DNA of 64,000 nucleotides from Notospermus geniculatus (lineage: Eukaryota > Nemertea > Pilidiophora > Heteronemertea > Lineidae): positions 43,245 to 107,244 of the forward strand of contig NMRB01001281.1 in NCBI GenBank assembly GCA_002633025.1. The letters run 5' to 3'. The notes under the pieces were generated by a model. That model was not told the DNA's origin and did not search any database. It saw only the letters and a list, made by a program, of their open reading frames with translations. Of this stretch, positions 14,396 through 26,109 are shown in pieces. The translations under genes were made by a program, and so were the position numbers. Within the stretch, counting starts at the first letter, position 1. Every line of letters begins with the position of its first letter.

Positions 14396-15620
14396 ATGAA
14401 TAATCTTGATTGTACTAGACACAGGTTATGTCAATCTGTACTTCAAGTCCTCAGCCTATCAATGGGAAGTAAGATAACATGCAGAGCCTTCACTGATTTG
14501 AACCTTGACCTACAAATGTTGAACCTGATCTACCTGGTCTGTACACAAACTTGTAATCCACTTATGATTTCTACAGAAAACAAAAGATAACTGTCATGTT
14601 TTCTAATGTATCAATCAATTCCTTGATGCAGGCATGAACATCACTGCCATCAGCATTCAACACACGCAATTGCATGACAGGCCCTTGAGCATGTAGGCCT
14701 AGGCATATGATATACTCGGGCAATGCTATGGGTGATTGGTGGCATCCACTACCGATACATGTATATTTTGATCTATCTTGGATGACCGTGCTGGAGATAT
14801 GTGCCACTGTTTATTTCAATGATGTGTCACACTTGTGGTGGGATTATGTTTGAGTCATGCAGGGAAATGTCAGGCAAGAAATATGGGACCTTTCAAGTGA
14901 TTGCCACTTACATTTCTTCGAGAATTCCTCATCATGTAATGGCCGTTTTCTCTATGGCCTGGGTAACCATATTTGACAATGTCAAACTTTATTATTGGAA
15001 CCATTGGAGAGGTAAATAAGCATTGATGTCGACATCAGCTTGTGTAGAGAAACAAGCATGTGTTCTGTTCTGGTCTAGTTAATTTTACCTTCGGTGTACT
15101 GACTGATCCTTTGTTGATGATTTCTGTTGGAAAAGTCGGTGTATGTTAATGTAGTACAAATTTCTCTTCTTCAGAGTCTCATGTACATGTACTTAGAATT
15201 AGATGCATTTCAAATTTGACAAACTCAGTTGAAAATTCATACATTGTTAATACTGTGTATAAAGTTGATGCTTCGTTGTGCTGGTTATGCATGTGTCTGT
15301 AGAGTTGGAGTGACGAGAACGTCGCCGCCATGATTGTACAGAAAGAACTCGTCGAAGATGCGGATAGCAATAGGTCATTGGTCTGGAATTATATTTTTAG
15401 ACATTATTAGTCAATAGTAAAGTATAAGGTCACAGCTTCTCCTCATGGTAACTATACACATGAATATTGTGCTTTACAACTTCAAGTTAAAGGCGGACCA
15501 ACAATAATGATGATTTCATACAGCACTTTCATGTTTACAACAATCAAGTTATGTATAAGTGCTTTTCAATGTAAGAAAGGTCAAGGTCATTAGATCATCT
15601 TAATGTAGCACGGACTCTAA
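14396..15620. other. Intergenic, no gene established
   Basis: One stretch is weakly exon-like: after TGTCTGTAG at about 15301 a frame reads WSDENVAAMIVQKELVEDADS before a stop near 15410. No partner exon was found, so it is left uncalled. The rest shows no repeat that I can bound. Confidence 0.35.
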
Positions 15621-15746
15621 GGGCCGTATTTTAGAACGTTCCTTAGGCTTAACATTAAGGTCCACATTAAATCTATTGTTCTCGATGGGTTTACAATAGA
15701 CTAAAGGTCGACCTTAACGTTAAGGAACATTCTAAAATACGACCCA
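15621..15746. mobile_element. Palindromic MITE, family A copy 2
   Basis: Same family as 1201-1321: GGGCCGTATTTTAGAACG at the left with its complement at the right, and the apex words 'attgttctcgatggg' shared with copy 1. Flanked by TA on both sides. Confidence 0.8.
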
Positions 15747-16774
15747 TAGTGTCATCTATTAGATAAGTGCCATCTATCGGATAATTGTCAACTTAATAAT
15801 CTGTAGATCTACATTACTATTGGTGATCAATGTCCTTTGGACAGTTTGGGTGAAGACTTGTCTTCTCAAACCAGTTCTCCATTCATTAGGACTGTTAAAT
15901 AAAGTTTGTTGTCCATGAGATTTCCGTTTTTCCTGCTATTCCTATGCTCTCTGCTCCTGTGAACGTGAAGTTCAGCTAGGCCTACATCGTATGTTGCATG
16001 TGCAATAAGCTTAAGCAGCAAAGAGTACATGTAGTTATCAACGAGGCGATTGAGGACTTGTGAGCGTTTTGACGTCACACTGCGCTGGTCCTGTTTTGGC
16101 CTTGGCTTGTACGTAGTTCAGACCATAACCACACCCCACAAGCTCTCAGCCACGGAAGGTTTGGCGAGACCTGAACCTGGTCCTGTCCACCGTAGTGTGA
16201 TCTCGGTGGTGTCCAGTTGCAGGGCCTATGGAAGTGTGTTTGATAAATACGGCGTCGAGAACCCACTTCCAAGTCGGCGCGTTTCACTGCAACTGGTCTA
16301 TCATTGGGAAAAGTAAAAACTTGATTTCATCCTATCATGTTGCAAGGCTTAGACCATGCTGACGAGCGTACCGTCTTGAGTCGGACATGAACGTTCTCTT
16401 TTCTTGGGAATTCTTACTGGCAGATTTGTTTGTTCGCACTGTAAAGAATGCCAAGTCTACTCGAGAGGAGGCTGGATATTTCCTCGCTACCTGTATGCCT
16501 ACCTACCTCACCACGGAAAGGCCTACTATAGGCGGGCCAGACAGATACCGGCGGAGAGAGGAACCTTGGTGAGTACCTGTGAAACATGACCTCGCCTTTC
16601 ATGATGTGGTCTATGCAGAGCAGCAACGCCTGAATTAACCCTGAGAAGCTGGGAATAGATAGGTCTACACCGATACTACATATCTCAGGTCGAGTGTCTG
16701 TCGGGACGGCTTTGCATCCCCTCTCTCCACGCGTGGGGCGTTACCCCCGGTGAGTATGTCGACCTCTCATCTGT
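15747..16774. other. Intergenic, two donor-like sites
   Basis: GTGAGTACC at 16569 and GTGAGTATG at 16750 are good donor matches and could end untranslated exons of the downstream elongase gene. No coding exon with supporting similarity is seen; the short frames at 16050-16316 and 16387-16589 are not recognised. Confidence 0.3.
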
Positions 16775-16946
16775 CAGGGACGGATCCCGAATTTCGGGAA
16801 AGAGGGGGCGCGCTGTGCTAGAAACATTGAAATCTGCCGTGAATTTCAATGACTTACTCCAGATTTCAGAATTTCACGGTCGATTTTAAAGATGTTTTGG
16901 CCGAAAGGGGGCGTGCGGCGGGTGCTCCCCCTTGGATCCGCGCCTG
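16775..16946. mobile_element. hAT-type MITE, CAGG...GGATCC ends, copy 1
   Basis: Starts CAGGGACGGATCC and ends GGATCCGCGCCTG, the same ends as the better-preserved copy at 35900-36171. The interior holds an imperfect hairpin (GAAATCTGCCGTGAA and its partner near 16860). No clear target duplication remains. Confidence 0.6.
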
Positions 16947-17177
16947 TCTGTGACCATTCAAAAGGGACAGGAACGAAATCGTTTGTGTGCCCACCATGTG
17001 ACAGTATGTTCTGCTTTCCTCTCGAATGCCTTGGGCTGGGTTCGCATTACAGTGTTGGTTCTGTTTCTTGATCTAAAGGCTGTGATTGAAGGAGACATAC
17101 CCTTCAGTAAACAATGATGCGCACATCAGCTCAGAGCTGTCTTTCTGGTGGACGGCTGCTCTCAGTCCATTTACAGA

Positions 17178-17360
17178 TATAATAACCGAAGTCGTCCTCC
17201 AGAAATAGGGAGGTTTCGCAAGCGCCCGGTTAGGCCATACGACAACGTTTATATATTATTTGGGTATACCCACACAATAGATAAACGTCGTCTAAGGGTC
17301 TATCTAACCGGGCGCTTGCGAAACCTCCCTAATTTCTAGAGGACGACTTCGGTTATTATA
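17178..17360. mobile_element. Palindromic MITE (183 bp)
   Basis: TATAATAACCGAAGTCGTCC at the left is matched by its complement at the right. Arms of about 57 bases include CGCAAGCGCCCGGTTAG. The apex is AT-rich. Only one copy in the window. Confidence 0.85.
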
Positions 17361-19928
17361 TCATGTTGTGTGTCGTTCTGTGCTCTATTTTTGGATAGTC
17401 CATTTACAGTCAGATAATAAGACAGAGGTTGGTCTAAACAAGGCAGCAGGGTTGCACGGATTTTTAGAAGAATTTGTCACAAAATAGACATTTTCCCGTC
17501 GTTCGGGGCGTCGACTCCGAGTTGTTTGTGCCAATGGCTGTATTGCAATTTCAGTTTACTTTTCAGTCGCGAGATGGCGACATAGGCGGAGTTCGTACCG
17601 TATCGCTTCGCGTTCGGAATGTCGCTCTGTCTGATGAAATGAAATGAAATTTATTGCCATAATACTATACAGTCTCTGAGTGAAGCGTAATCCGAAGGCG
17701 AATTGACCGTAGGCCTTGGTATTTTCAAAGCATTCGCAGTCTAGATGACACCTTCTGGTGTTGTAGGCCTAGTCTGCAACGACGGACGTTATGAGGGGGG
17801 TTCCCGTCACCGGCGGTATCTCATAAAGCCCTCAGAAACACTGATCAATTTTGCAAGTCAAATTGATGTCTATTCACCTAAAACACATCTTGGCATAGAG
17901 GCTTGCTTTATGGAATATAATATGTATAATATTATAGGCCTGATCATAGAATACTTCATATTTGGTACTCCGAGTAGGCCGCGTCTCTTTGAACAAGTAT
18001 CTCATTTCGACCTGCTGTCAACCTACGACAAACATCGAAATGGAATACCGCCTGGTGTCAATGAAGAGGATTCATGCATGCTCTGTTTTCCCATAAAATT
18101 CCAAGCCAGCAGACAATTCCGTCATCTAAAGGCCTGCATACTCCAATGATAACGGCAACGAACAAAACATAGAACTTTTGAAAGGCAAGGCCTAGATAAC
18201 CATTCAAGCGTTGAGCGCCAACCATTCAATAGTTCGCGAGTGAATAGGGCGTGGGGCATGCCATTTCATGATATTAGGCCAGTGCAGATATGAATATAGA
18301 ATATCATTAACATTGCGTTTAGCTTCTGCAGTATCGGGGCTGTATATTTAGGCATATCACACAGGTGATAGACAGGAACGACAGCTGTCCGCGTTTAGTG
18401 GAGGTGCGACATCAGTGAAACGACGAGATACAAGGGTAAGTGGTCCTACATTACGTATTACACCAAATTGACCTCTTCCCTTTAGCCTGAGTGAATGAAG
18501 GTCTATTGGGGTCTGCCTTGGGGCACTGGTTAAGCCTATTTGAAAGTCAGTGGAGGAATTACTTTCACGTGCTCACTGCCTGCCTGGGGCAGGCGAGGCA
18601 CACATGACACCGAAGTCTAGGTTGGCGCTGATGGGTCCTATAGAATTAATTGTGTAGCAGTATTGCAGAAGACTCATCGCGCAGATTTAGACAATTCCCA
18701 AGCAGTCGAGAGACAACGCCTACCAGTTTGGGTCGGGACGTCCTCGATATTATAACCAAGAGCTATGGATTGGGCTGCAGACATCAGCACATCCTGACCT
18801 CCTAGAACACCAGCACTACACGTGGATCGTGTTAATAACGGCCTAGGCCTGCAGCCCCTCCCCGCTATGGTCTTATATGGTAGATATATGGATACGGAAG
18901 GCCAGATATTAATGCCGACGACATGTCCTACTTAGAGACCGGTTGAATATTTTCGTCTAAACCCATATCTGAGTCGACCTGCACACCAACTCATGAGGGT
19001 CCCTATTGTGTGATTGCCCTCTTATCATCGGCGCTTTTGTTTAGGTCAAGTGCCTTTTATGAATTCGTTTTATCGCGAACGCATTCAAAGCAATGCGACG
19101 GATAACGCCGCCTGTGATGTCAACTCTCAGATTGTGCTCCCATTCACAGACACGGCTGATTATCAAACTAACTGCCATGCAGTCGCACCTCAAAATGTTC
19201 TCAGACTTTCTAGGGTGAAATGACAAGTCGAACAAGAGCCAGCAGGAGTCTGCTTTTCAGTCCATTAGTTCAGTTGCCTTGCTAATAAGCCCGAGGGACA
19301 GGTGTACTCGGCACGGATTGTCCCGGTACGAAGTCTACGCACACCTGTACCGTTCACCTGGTACAAAGTCTACGTACAACTGATACAAATTGCCCCGGTC
19401 GGGTGCAAAGTCCGAGTACCCTATGACTGGCATACCGTCAAAGAGTTGTCTCTCGGAATGCGATCCGTTCATCATCGGCTGTGAAACTTTCCTTCCCTGT
19501 CCCAGTCAGCCTAGGTAAGCCCTATTCTGATGTAAACACGGCTCATCTTCAGCCAATAGTTAGGTCTGACCAGCATGGAAGCGAGACTTCGCGCGAGATT
19601 TAGCGTTGATGGGAAACCAACAGGTGGTCTGTTGTCTCCTCCACTGATCAATGGGAAACGATCCGTCACACGGAGGATCCGGGACATATTGCTATGCTAA
19701 CAGTAGTTTTATAGAGTGTGGGTCTATTCTCCCTCTCTCGATTTGCATATACATATATCAAATCTAATTTGCCTGCATTCATCATTAATTAGGAACCGTC
19801 TACAGAATTCATTACCTCTGTACTGAAAGTGCATACATGTATGTATAAATAAATATAGGCCTATACATGTACATTGTATATAGGTTAAAACTGATGAAAT
19901 TTAATATGTACATCATCTATCTTTCCAG
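17361..19928. other. Region upstream of the elongase, no coding gene seen
   Basis: Candidate splice donors at about 18433 (AAGGGTAAGT) and 19515 (CCTAGGTAAG) could close 5' untranslated exons joined to the acceptor CTTTCCAG at 19921-19928. A 134-codon frame at 17745-18149 has no recognisable similarity. At 19300-19400 the phrase 'ggtac(a)aagtctacg' recurs in a short degenerate tandem. Confidence 0.35.
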
Positions 19929-19941
19929 TGGTATCATCATC

Positions 19942-22900
19942 ATGACAGCACATTTACTGACGACTTTTCGGAACGTATCCAACATCTACGAAGATCTCAT
20001 CAGTAGAGGAGGTATAGTGTCTTCATTCATTGCTTCCATATCCCTCCCTAGCAGGCAAGCCTAGCATGGGACCATGTTTTCAATATGCAAAATTTTTCGA
20101 TATCCAATGCTCCAATTTCTTTTAAACTGGTCCCCGTCCTCGAAACGCTAGCTCCTTGCGAAGCGGTACGAGAGCAGGGACCAGTCTACAATTTGTTCAA
20201 GGCTGTTTCTCAGTGACGTCGACGGTATAGAAACTGCCAAAAATCCGTCGCAGCACAGCCTGCCAGACGCCATCCTGAAAATTTCAGGTCATTTACGGTC
20301 GTACTAGTACTGCCTACCCCTCCCTTCAGTTTTGAAGACCTGGGTGCGAGGATGGCCTGACGCAAAAGTCGTCTAGCATCGGAGACAGTGGTGACGTTTG
20401 AGCGTGAGCATTACGTAATGCTTACCTTCGTCAACACCCCAATAGCCCCCCCCCCCACCACCACCACATCATGATCATGATATTTTGATCCGGGATTTTG
20501 ATACCAATTTCTCCTCCCCATTTCCAGACCCAAGGGTTCAATCATGGCCTCTACTGAAGACACCAACGAATATGTTCTTCATAATAATCGCCTACCTCCT
20601 TATGGTCAAGATGGGACCACATATGATGAGGGACAAAAAACCCTTCGATCTCAGATGGTTTATCGTTCCGTTCAACGCATTTCTAGTTTGTCTCTCCACA
20701 TACATCTTCTATGAAGTAAGTACCACCTCCACTCTAGGTTGACTAAATGCAGCATCTGTTCAGGACGGTGTAATATCTGCCAATGTTTCCGTTTGTGAGT
20801 GTTTCCCCTTCTTGTTTGGGAAACACTGGCAGACAGATCGACGTTTCTCTGTCCCTTGTTGACAAGTCACAGCTTACCGTCAGACAGTGGTAGGGGAACA
20901 CTCTCAGATGGGGAACATTCAATAACGTGACACTTCAACGAGTCCTTTTTACAGGCAAAGTTGCAAAGAAAACCATTTCACATTTTCGTGTCAGACAGCC
21001 GTGTTCTCATAGCCTACACGATTATTTACTCTACTTGAATTCCTTTCCAGTGTTTTTCCTGTGTCATATTATCAAGATACAGATTACTCTGCCAACCTGT
21101 CGATTACTCAACAAGTCCTTTAGCGATGAGGGTAAGTAAATCGGGTCGTCGTTGATGAGAGAAAACAAGACAGTTGTTTGTTGTCAGTTGGTTCCAAACT
21201 GAGCTGCCGATTTGGCGGTCCATTTAGTGAAGTCTGTCAATCGACCAGCCGACTAAGGTAGGCTAGCATCTTCTGATCGCTCGGAGTTTTCCAACCCAAT
21301 CAGTCTAGTAAACAAATTTTCGCTTTTGCAGATGGCCAACGTGTGCTGGTGGTTCTTCATGTCCAAGTTCGTCGAGATGCTGGATTCGGTAAGGTACCTT
21401 TAGTTATCCAATAAAAAGCAGAAAGAACGACAGACAAAATGATACGAAGGGTCGTGTCCGAATTTCACAAATTTTCGACCCCAATCGGGGTCTGCCTCAG
21501 GCACTTTCTAGTCGAGCTACCAGAAGTGAAAATTCCATTACCTCTGGTAGCTCGACCAGAATGTGTCTGAGGAAGACCCCGATTGGGGTCGAAAATTTGT
21601 GAAATTCGGACACGACCCTTCGTATTATACCTTTGGTTATGGTATAAGAAGGCGTTTAGCTCTTTGACAAAAAGGTTCTAAGTTGTTACAGGTTCATTTC
21701 CCCTTTGATTTCAAAGCAGATTTTCGAGGTTTAGATCTTGAAACAATCGTCTTCTCTTTCAGCTGATCTTCATTCTTCGTAAGAAGAACAACCAGCTGAG
21801 TTTCCTGCACGTTTATCATCACACTGCAACCGCTATTTATTGCTGGATAGGAGGGAACTATTACCCTGGAGGTCAATGTAAGTCACTCTGGCAGGGAGAC
21901 ATCTATGTCACATTATTGGTAGCGTTTGGTTCTAGACTGGTCCCGTCCTCAAGTCGTTCCGCGAAAACGAATATTTAGGCAGAGCGTTTCGAGGAGATAG
22001 AGGAGACCAGTCTAGCCGTTGTTGGCAAGATGGTCGTGCAGTTGCCATCGTTTTGGCCTTGTGCCTAATGCCCGCTGTACACGATCAAATTTTTCATCCA
22101 ATTTTTTAGAATTTCAGATTCCGGCCTATTGAGGGTTCAATATACAAACCCGCATGTTGGCCTTTATTGAGCATATTCAGAAAATTAGATGAAAAATTTG
22201 ATCGTGTACACTGAGCATATTCAGAAAATTAGATGAAAAATTTGATCGTGTACACTGGGCATAACTCTAAACGTTCTGAGCTTACGCTATACCATCTTTC
22301 TTATCTTTTTCTTTCCATCTTTCAGCATATTTCTGTGTTGTGGTGAACAGTTTCGTCCACATGATCATGTACACCTATTACGGCCTTTCTGCGGTCGGGC
22401 CGCATATGCAGAGATATCTATGGTGGAAGAAATATTTAACATGGCTTCAGCTGGTAAGTCTAGGATGAATGAAGTATCCTTTCACGTATTAGGGCCTAGG
22501 CGCTTGGGCTATTCACCATTTGTTGGTTTCCTTTCCGGCTCAATGGTAAAATTCCACGGAGCAGCAGGGCGACACACAATAAGCCTACCCTTGTAACATC
22601 TGCCAATGCCTCACCTTATTGGCTAGTATTCATAAGATAGCAAATGCTTTTACTTAAGATTTGCACAGCAATGTCCAATGTAAATGTACTGCAAAACTTG
22701 AAGTAAAAGCATTTGCTATCTTATGAATATCAGCGATTGTTTGGGGAAACGCTGGCAGATAGATCGGCACTTTTTTCTGCCTGTCCCCTTTGTCCAGTGG
22801 CCGCTTTTCCCGTCAGACAAAAGTAGGGGAACAATCACAGATGGGGAACATTCAAAAACGTTACACCAGAGTATGGCTTGCATGATATCACGAGCCACGC

Positions 22901-23210
22901 CAGATATGCGAGACCCAAGTAGGCCTACCTCATTACCAGATTACGTGCCTAAAAATTGCTATCGTTTTACTTTCAGGGGCAATTCTTTGCAAATGTCTTT
23001 GTCGGTGTCCACTCCGTCTTCGTAACAGAATGTGACTATCCAAGATTCTATGCTATACTTGGCGGAAGTTACTCAATAAGTTTAGCTCTTCTATTTCTAC
23101 ACTTTTACCACCAAGCCTACCTTCTTAAGAGTCGCAAACGTGACGAGGTGAATGGAGTTGTGAAGAATGGGAAACCAGCCGTTCTGACCGACAAGGAAAA
23201 ACAGGGTTGA
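19942..23210 (+). CDS. Very-long-chain fatty acid elongase (ELOVL family, ELOVL4/7-like), seven coding exons
   Basis: Coding exons: 19942-20011, 20528-20715, 21051-21131, 21332-21388, 21763-21877, 22326-22453 and 22977-23210. All introns are GT-AG and phases are consistent, giving 290 residues. The enzyme condenses malonyl-CoA with a fatty acyl-CoA, the first and rate-limiting step of each elongation cycle, in the endoplasmic reticulum membrane. Seen in order: DPRVQSWPL, the first membrane spans, [41 protein letters not shown] with the catalytic HxxHH box at residues 148-152, [28 protein letters not shown], later spans, and a basic tail ending KEKQG that resembles a lysine-type ER retrieval signal. 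Length is typical of the family. The subfamily is a guess from these blocks. The introns carry several palindromic elements. Confidence 0.95.
20768..20935. repeat. Dispersed repeat, copy 1 (elongase intron)
   Basis: GGGAAACACTGGCAGACAGATCG ... GGGGAACATTCAATAACGT is repeated with about 80% identity at 22735-22865, also in an elongase intron. It begins with a short inverted pair around GTTTCCCC/GGGAAAC. Confidence 0.6.
21441..21626. mobile_element. Palindromic MITE in elongase intron
   Basis: TACGAAGGGTCGTGTCCGAA is mirrored at the right end. Arms of about 85 bases include CGACCCCAATCGGGGTC. The core words ACCCC-GGGGTCGAAAATT recur in a partial element near 48335-48365 and as CGGGGTCTTCCTCAGGCAC near 30785. 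Sits entirely in the intron between 21388 and 21763. Confidence 0.85.
21938..22016. repeat. Short inverted repeat, GACTGGTCCCGTCCTC family
   Basis: Ends CTAGACTGGTC and GACCAGTCTAG bound about 79 bases. A related unit lies at about 20129-20186 (AACTGGTCCCCGTCCTCGAAACGCT ... GGGACCAGTCTA). Both are in elongase introns. Confidence 0.6.
22069..22261. mobile_element. Palindromic MITE with tandemly doubled right arm
   Basis: GTACACGATCAAATTTTTCA at the left is matched twice at the right. The right arm (about 51 bases, 'actgagcatattcagaaaa' onward) is duplicated in tandem. In the elongase intron between 21877 and 22326. The duplication suggests slippage or an abortive excision repair. Confidence 0.75.
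22626..22730. mobile_element. Palindromic MITE (105 bp) in elongase intron
   Basis: TATTCATAAGATAGCAAATG at the left is mirrored exactly at the right, arms about 32 bases. Immediately followed by copy 2 of the 20768 repeat. Confidence 0.85.
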
Positions 23211-23383
23211 GGAGGACGAAATAGTGTCTCGTCTTCGCCAAGTGAATGGCGACGACTTTGAACAGGATGTTAATATGACCTTGTAGGCTCACTCTAGAAT
23301 CCTACTACTACATGTATCATATAATAATGGCAGGAGCGTACCGATGGTCAGCTTGGCTACGTAATGGGTGGGGTGTGGTAGTA

Positions 23384-23517
23384 AGGCTGGGTTTACATCG
23401 AGGCACACGCGACACGGACACGCAGGCGAACAATGGCTTCACAAAGGATTCATCCCCATGAAACCTTTGTTCGCCTGCGTGTTCGTGTCGCGTGTGCCTC
23501 GATGTAAACCCAGCCTT
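23384..23517. mobile_element. Palindromic MITE, GGCTGGGTTTACAT family copy 1
   Basis: AAGGCTGGGTTTACATCGAG is mirrored at the right. Arms of about 55 bases. Flanks read TAA on the left and TTA on the right. A longer relative with nearly the same ends is at 57618-58075. Lies about 175 bases after the elongase stop. Confidence 0.85.
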
Positions 23518-23708
23518 AACCACTCGGCGACCGCATGGCTTCCATGCAAAAGTCTGCCGTAGGCCTACTTGCGGCCCAGTTGACTCTGTCGACCAGGCCA
23601 AGGCTCTGGGCACTTAAGTTGTACATTTATTCGTCGAATATTATCCGGGATATTATCAATACATGTAGAGCCAAAAAAATCCGTTTTTATAGCTAGGCTC
23701 TCAACTCA

Positions 23709-24640
23709 TTTTAGCTCACCCGTGAGCTTTTGTCGTGGTGCAGCGTCCGTCGTCGTTGTCCGTTAGCAGGGCACGTTTCGTAACCGCTAGAGCTATTGAT
23801 CTGAAACTTGGTACATGTATACCCATAGTCAGATGACCTATGACACCAAGTTTCGGTCCGATTCGATTCTTGGCTTGGCCTCCAGGTGGCCAAAACCAAA
23901 AACACAAAAAGTGCAATAACTCCTGAACTAATGACTGGATCATCTCCAAATTTTTATCATAGGTATATCTAATTAGGATACATAACATATATAACGGGTT
24001 TTTGATTTGACCCACTTTTCAAGGTCACAGAGGTCAAAGTTAAAAAAAAGTGACGAACCTGCCACAGTTCTTCATTATTTCACCGAGTGTCTTCATATCT
24101 TGCATAAACGTGTATTAGAGGGGTACCTTCAAAAATACCGAGTTTCGACCCGATCGGACATCCAATATGGCCGCCAGGTGGCGTAACCTGAAAAACATCC
24201 AAGTGCTATAACTCAGGAACGGCTTGACCCAGAGTGCTCAAACTTGATATTTACCCCCCTCTAGATGACCTTTACAATCACATCAAATTTCGGCCTGATT
24301 GAACTTCCAATATGGCCGCCAGGTGGCGTAAACCGAAAATCATCAAATGTGCTATAACTCAGGAATGACTTGACCCAGAGCGCTCAAATGTGCTATGTGG
24401 CTCCCTCTAGATGACCTTTATGTGCATGTGAAGTTTTGGCCGGATCGGACATCCAATATGAACGCCAGGTGGCATTAACACAAAAATCATTGAAGTCCTG
24501 CAACTTGGGAATGACTTGACCCAGATTGCTCATAACTGACATGAAAAATAGATTTCTGCTGACATTACACTCTCTCTGTCATTACACTATTATATGTATG
24601 ACCAAACGGGTGAGCACATGGTCCATGGACCATTTCATTT
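23709..24640. repeat. 0.93-kb repeat with internal units of about 125 bp, copy 1
   Basis: Begins TTTAGCTCACCCGTGAGCTTTTG and ends in GGGTGAGCACATGGTCCATGGACC. The same sequence occurs at 41946-42852. Inside, a block containing 'tccaatatggccgccaggtggc' then 'gctataactcaggaa' then 'cttgacccag' repeats about four times at roughly 120-130-base spacing. The ends form a weak inverted repeat (CACCCGTGAGC / GGGTGAGC). No protein is encoded. Confidence 0.8.
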
Positions 24641-24657
24641 AAAAACTGCACGGCTAT

Positions 24658-24690
24658 CGTAGGCCGGAGTGGACAAAAGTCTCCATTTAG
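24658..24690. repeat. Fragment of the 3024-3671 foldback element
   Basis: CGTAGGCCGGAGTGGACAAA and the following bases match 3057-3090, then the match stops exactly where the next palindromic element begins. Confidence 0.7.
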
Positions 24691-24945
24691 TGCTTTTCAG
24701 AATGTCCAGTCATTTTTGCACTCATTTTACCTTGCAATGGAACCTAACCACAAATCACAAATTGGGCAATCACACTACGTGCATGTCAGTTCACGGTTGA
24801 CCAACTTCTAATAGGACCTTGTTCAGGTCTATATTTGATTCAAGATAATCATGCAATCATGCACACGTAATTGGCTCATTTGTTGTTTGTGGTTGCAGGG
24901 TTAAAATGAGTGCAAAAAATGACTGGACATTGTGAAAAGCACTTC
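24690..24945. mobile_element. Palindromic MITE (about 256 bp)
   Basis: AGTGCTTTTCAGAATGTCCA at the left is mirrored, with one mismatch, near 24925-24945. Arms about 42 bases; the interior is unique. It abuts the foldback fragment at 24658. Confidence 0.8.
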
Positions 24946-25625
24946 ATATTTGAAACATAACGAAATCTAAATTTGAATGCCCTATCGCGCAGCCAGCCGC
25001 TGGGTGACCGATTGTTTTTTCTTGCACTTCATTGAAATTACCGTCATCTTGTTCAGCTTTCACGGCAGAATCTCATTCAATACTCAGCCGTGGATCAACT
25101 CGGGGGATTAGTTTTTACTATCCATCCTGTATACATCTATTTGATTATGCTGTAGCTTTGCTAGATTACCTGGTATGGGCACTGGTTTCATGAAAACCAG
25201 TAGAAATGAAATTTATATGTAAACTTTCACGAAATAAAGGTTTTATGGTCAGTGATATCGGAGAGTGACTAGAACTGTGAAATTTGCTTGACAGCAATAT
25301 TTGATGGTCCCTAGGCCTACACAAAAAAAGGAAATTGAATGAATGAAGAAAGGCACAGTAGATGGAGGGGGAGGGGAGGTTTGACATGGTGGTGCAGCAG
25401 AGCCAGTCTGACTTTGTCCTTTCATGGCAATTCAACCACTAGCGACACCTATTGAGACAGATAGAAGTGTTCCCTGTTGTGCCATCAATAGGGCCTACAG
25501 TTGTTTAGGCCTAATATGGATGATTGGCCGTGTTTGAATCTGATGTCCATAGCATACAGAGAAAAAATGGAAGGTTACGATGGGCCTGACAAACCAATAA
25601 AATTTGTTACGTAACACGTCTAACC
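24946..25625. other. Intergenic, no gene seen
   Basis: At 24986-25011 is a fused short form of the 37563-37646 hairpin (CGCGCAGCCAGCC joined to GCTGGGTGACCGA). Otherwise nothing recognised. Confidence 0.4.
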
Positions 25626-25739
25626 CCATTTTGGTTCCCGAAGCTATCTTGTATCTTGCTAGAGAGTGCTATCAGATGGTAGCCTCTGACAGTAGCCTCT
25701 GACAGCACTCTCTAGCGGTAGCTTCGGGAACCAAAATGG
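25626..25739. mobile_element. Palindromic MITE, GGTTCCCGAAGC type
   Basis: CCATTTTGGTTCCCGAAGCT at the left is mirrored at the right. The inner arm is GCTAGAGAGTGCT. The apex holds a tandem of 'gtagcctctgaca'. Elements with similar TTCCCGAAGC ends are at 52722-53023 and 58117-58222. Confidence 0.85.
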
Positions 25740-25974
25740 TCTAATCAGGACTGGAACACAGGACAGGACAGGTGTGGCAGGAAAGAATGTCCCCAGGAAA
25801 AACTGTCCTAGGAACAAAAAGATCCATTGTTGCATCTTAATCTCTGGCCATGCGCCTTAATAATCCGTCATGGAGCAATAGAAGGGGACACTTTTTGCAG
25901 GGGGACACTCTTCACGGTTACACCTGCCCTGCTGACCAACGCGTTGAGCTCCAACTGTGGGCGGACACGGATTA

Positions 25975-26109
25975 GGGTGGGTATACACTACACGCGATTC
26001 GCCCAACGCATGCGATGGTTCTTTGTTATTTCATGCCGCAATGCCTCCCAAACAAAAGCGATTCTCGTGCGATTCCAATCGCTTGGCGAATTCTTGTGTG
26101 CACCCACCC
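25975..26109. mobile_element. Palindromic MITE, GGGTGGGTATACACTAC family copy 1
   Basis: Almost identical over its first 90 bases to 58462-58601. Ends GGGTGGGTATAC and GTGCACCCACCC are complementary. The right arm of this copy is degraded. Flanks TTA and ATA suggest a 3-bp TWA target, as used by PIF/Harbinger transposases. Confidence 0.85.

Noticed and set aside
15301-15410. Possible exon reading WSDENVAAMIVQKELVEDADS
   Set aside because: Good acceptor but no partner exon and no recognised family.
17745-18149. 134-codon frame upstream of the elongase
   Set aside because: No recognisable motif and no splice signals consistent with joining the elongase.
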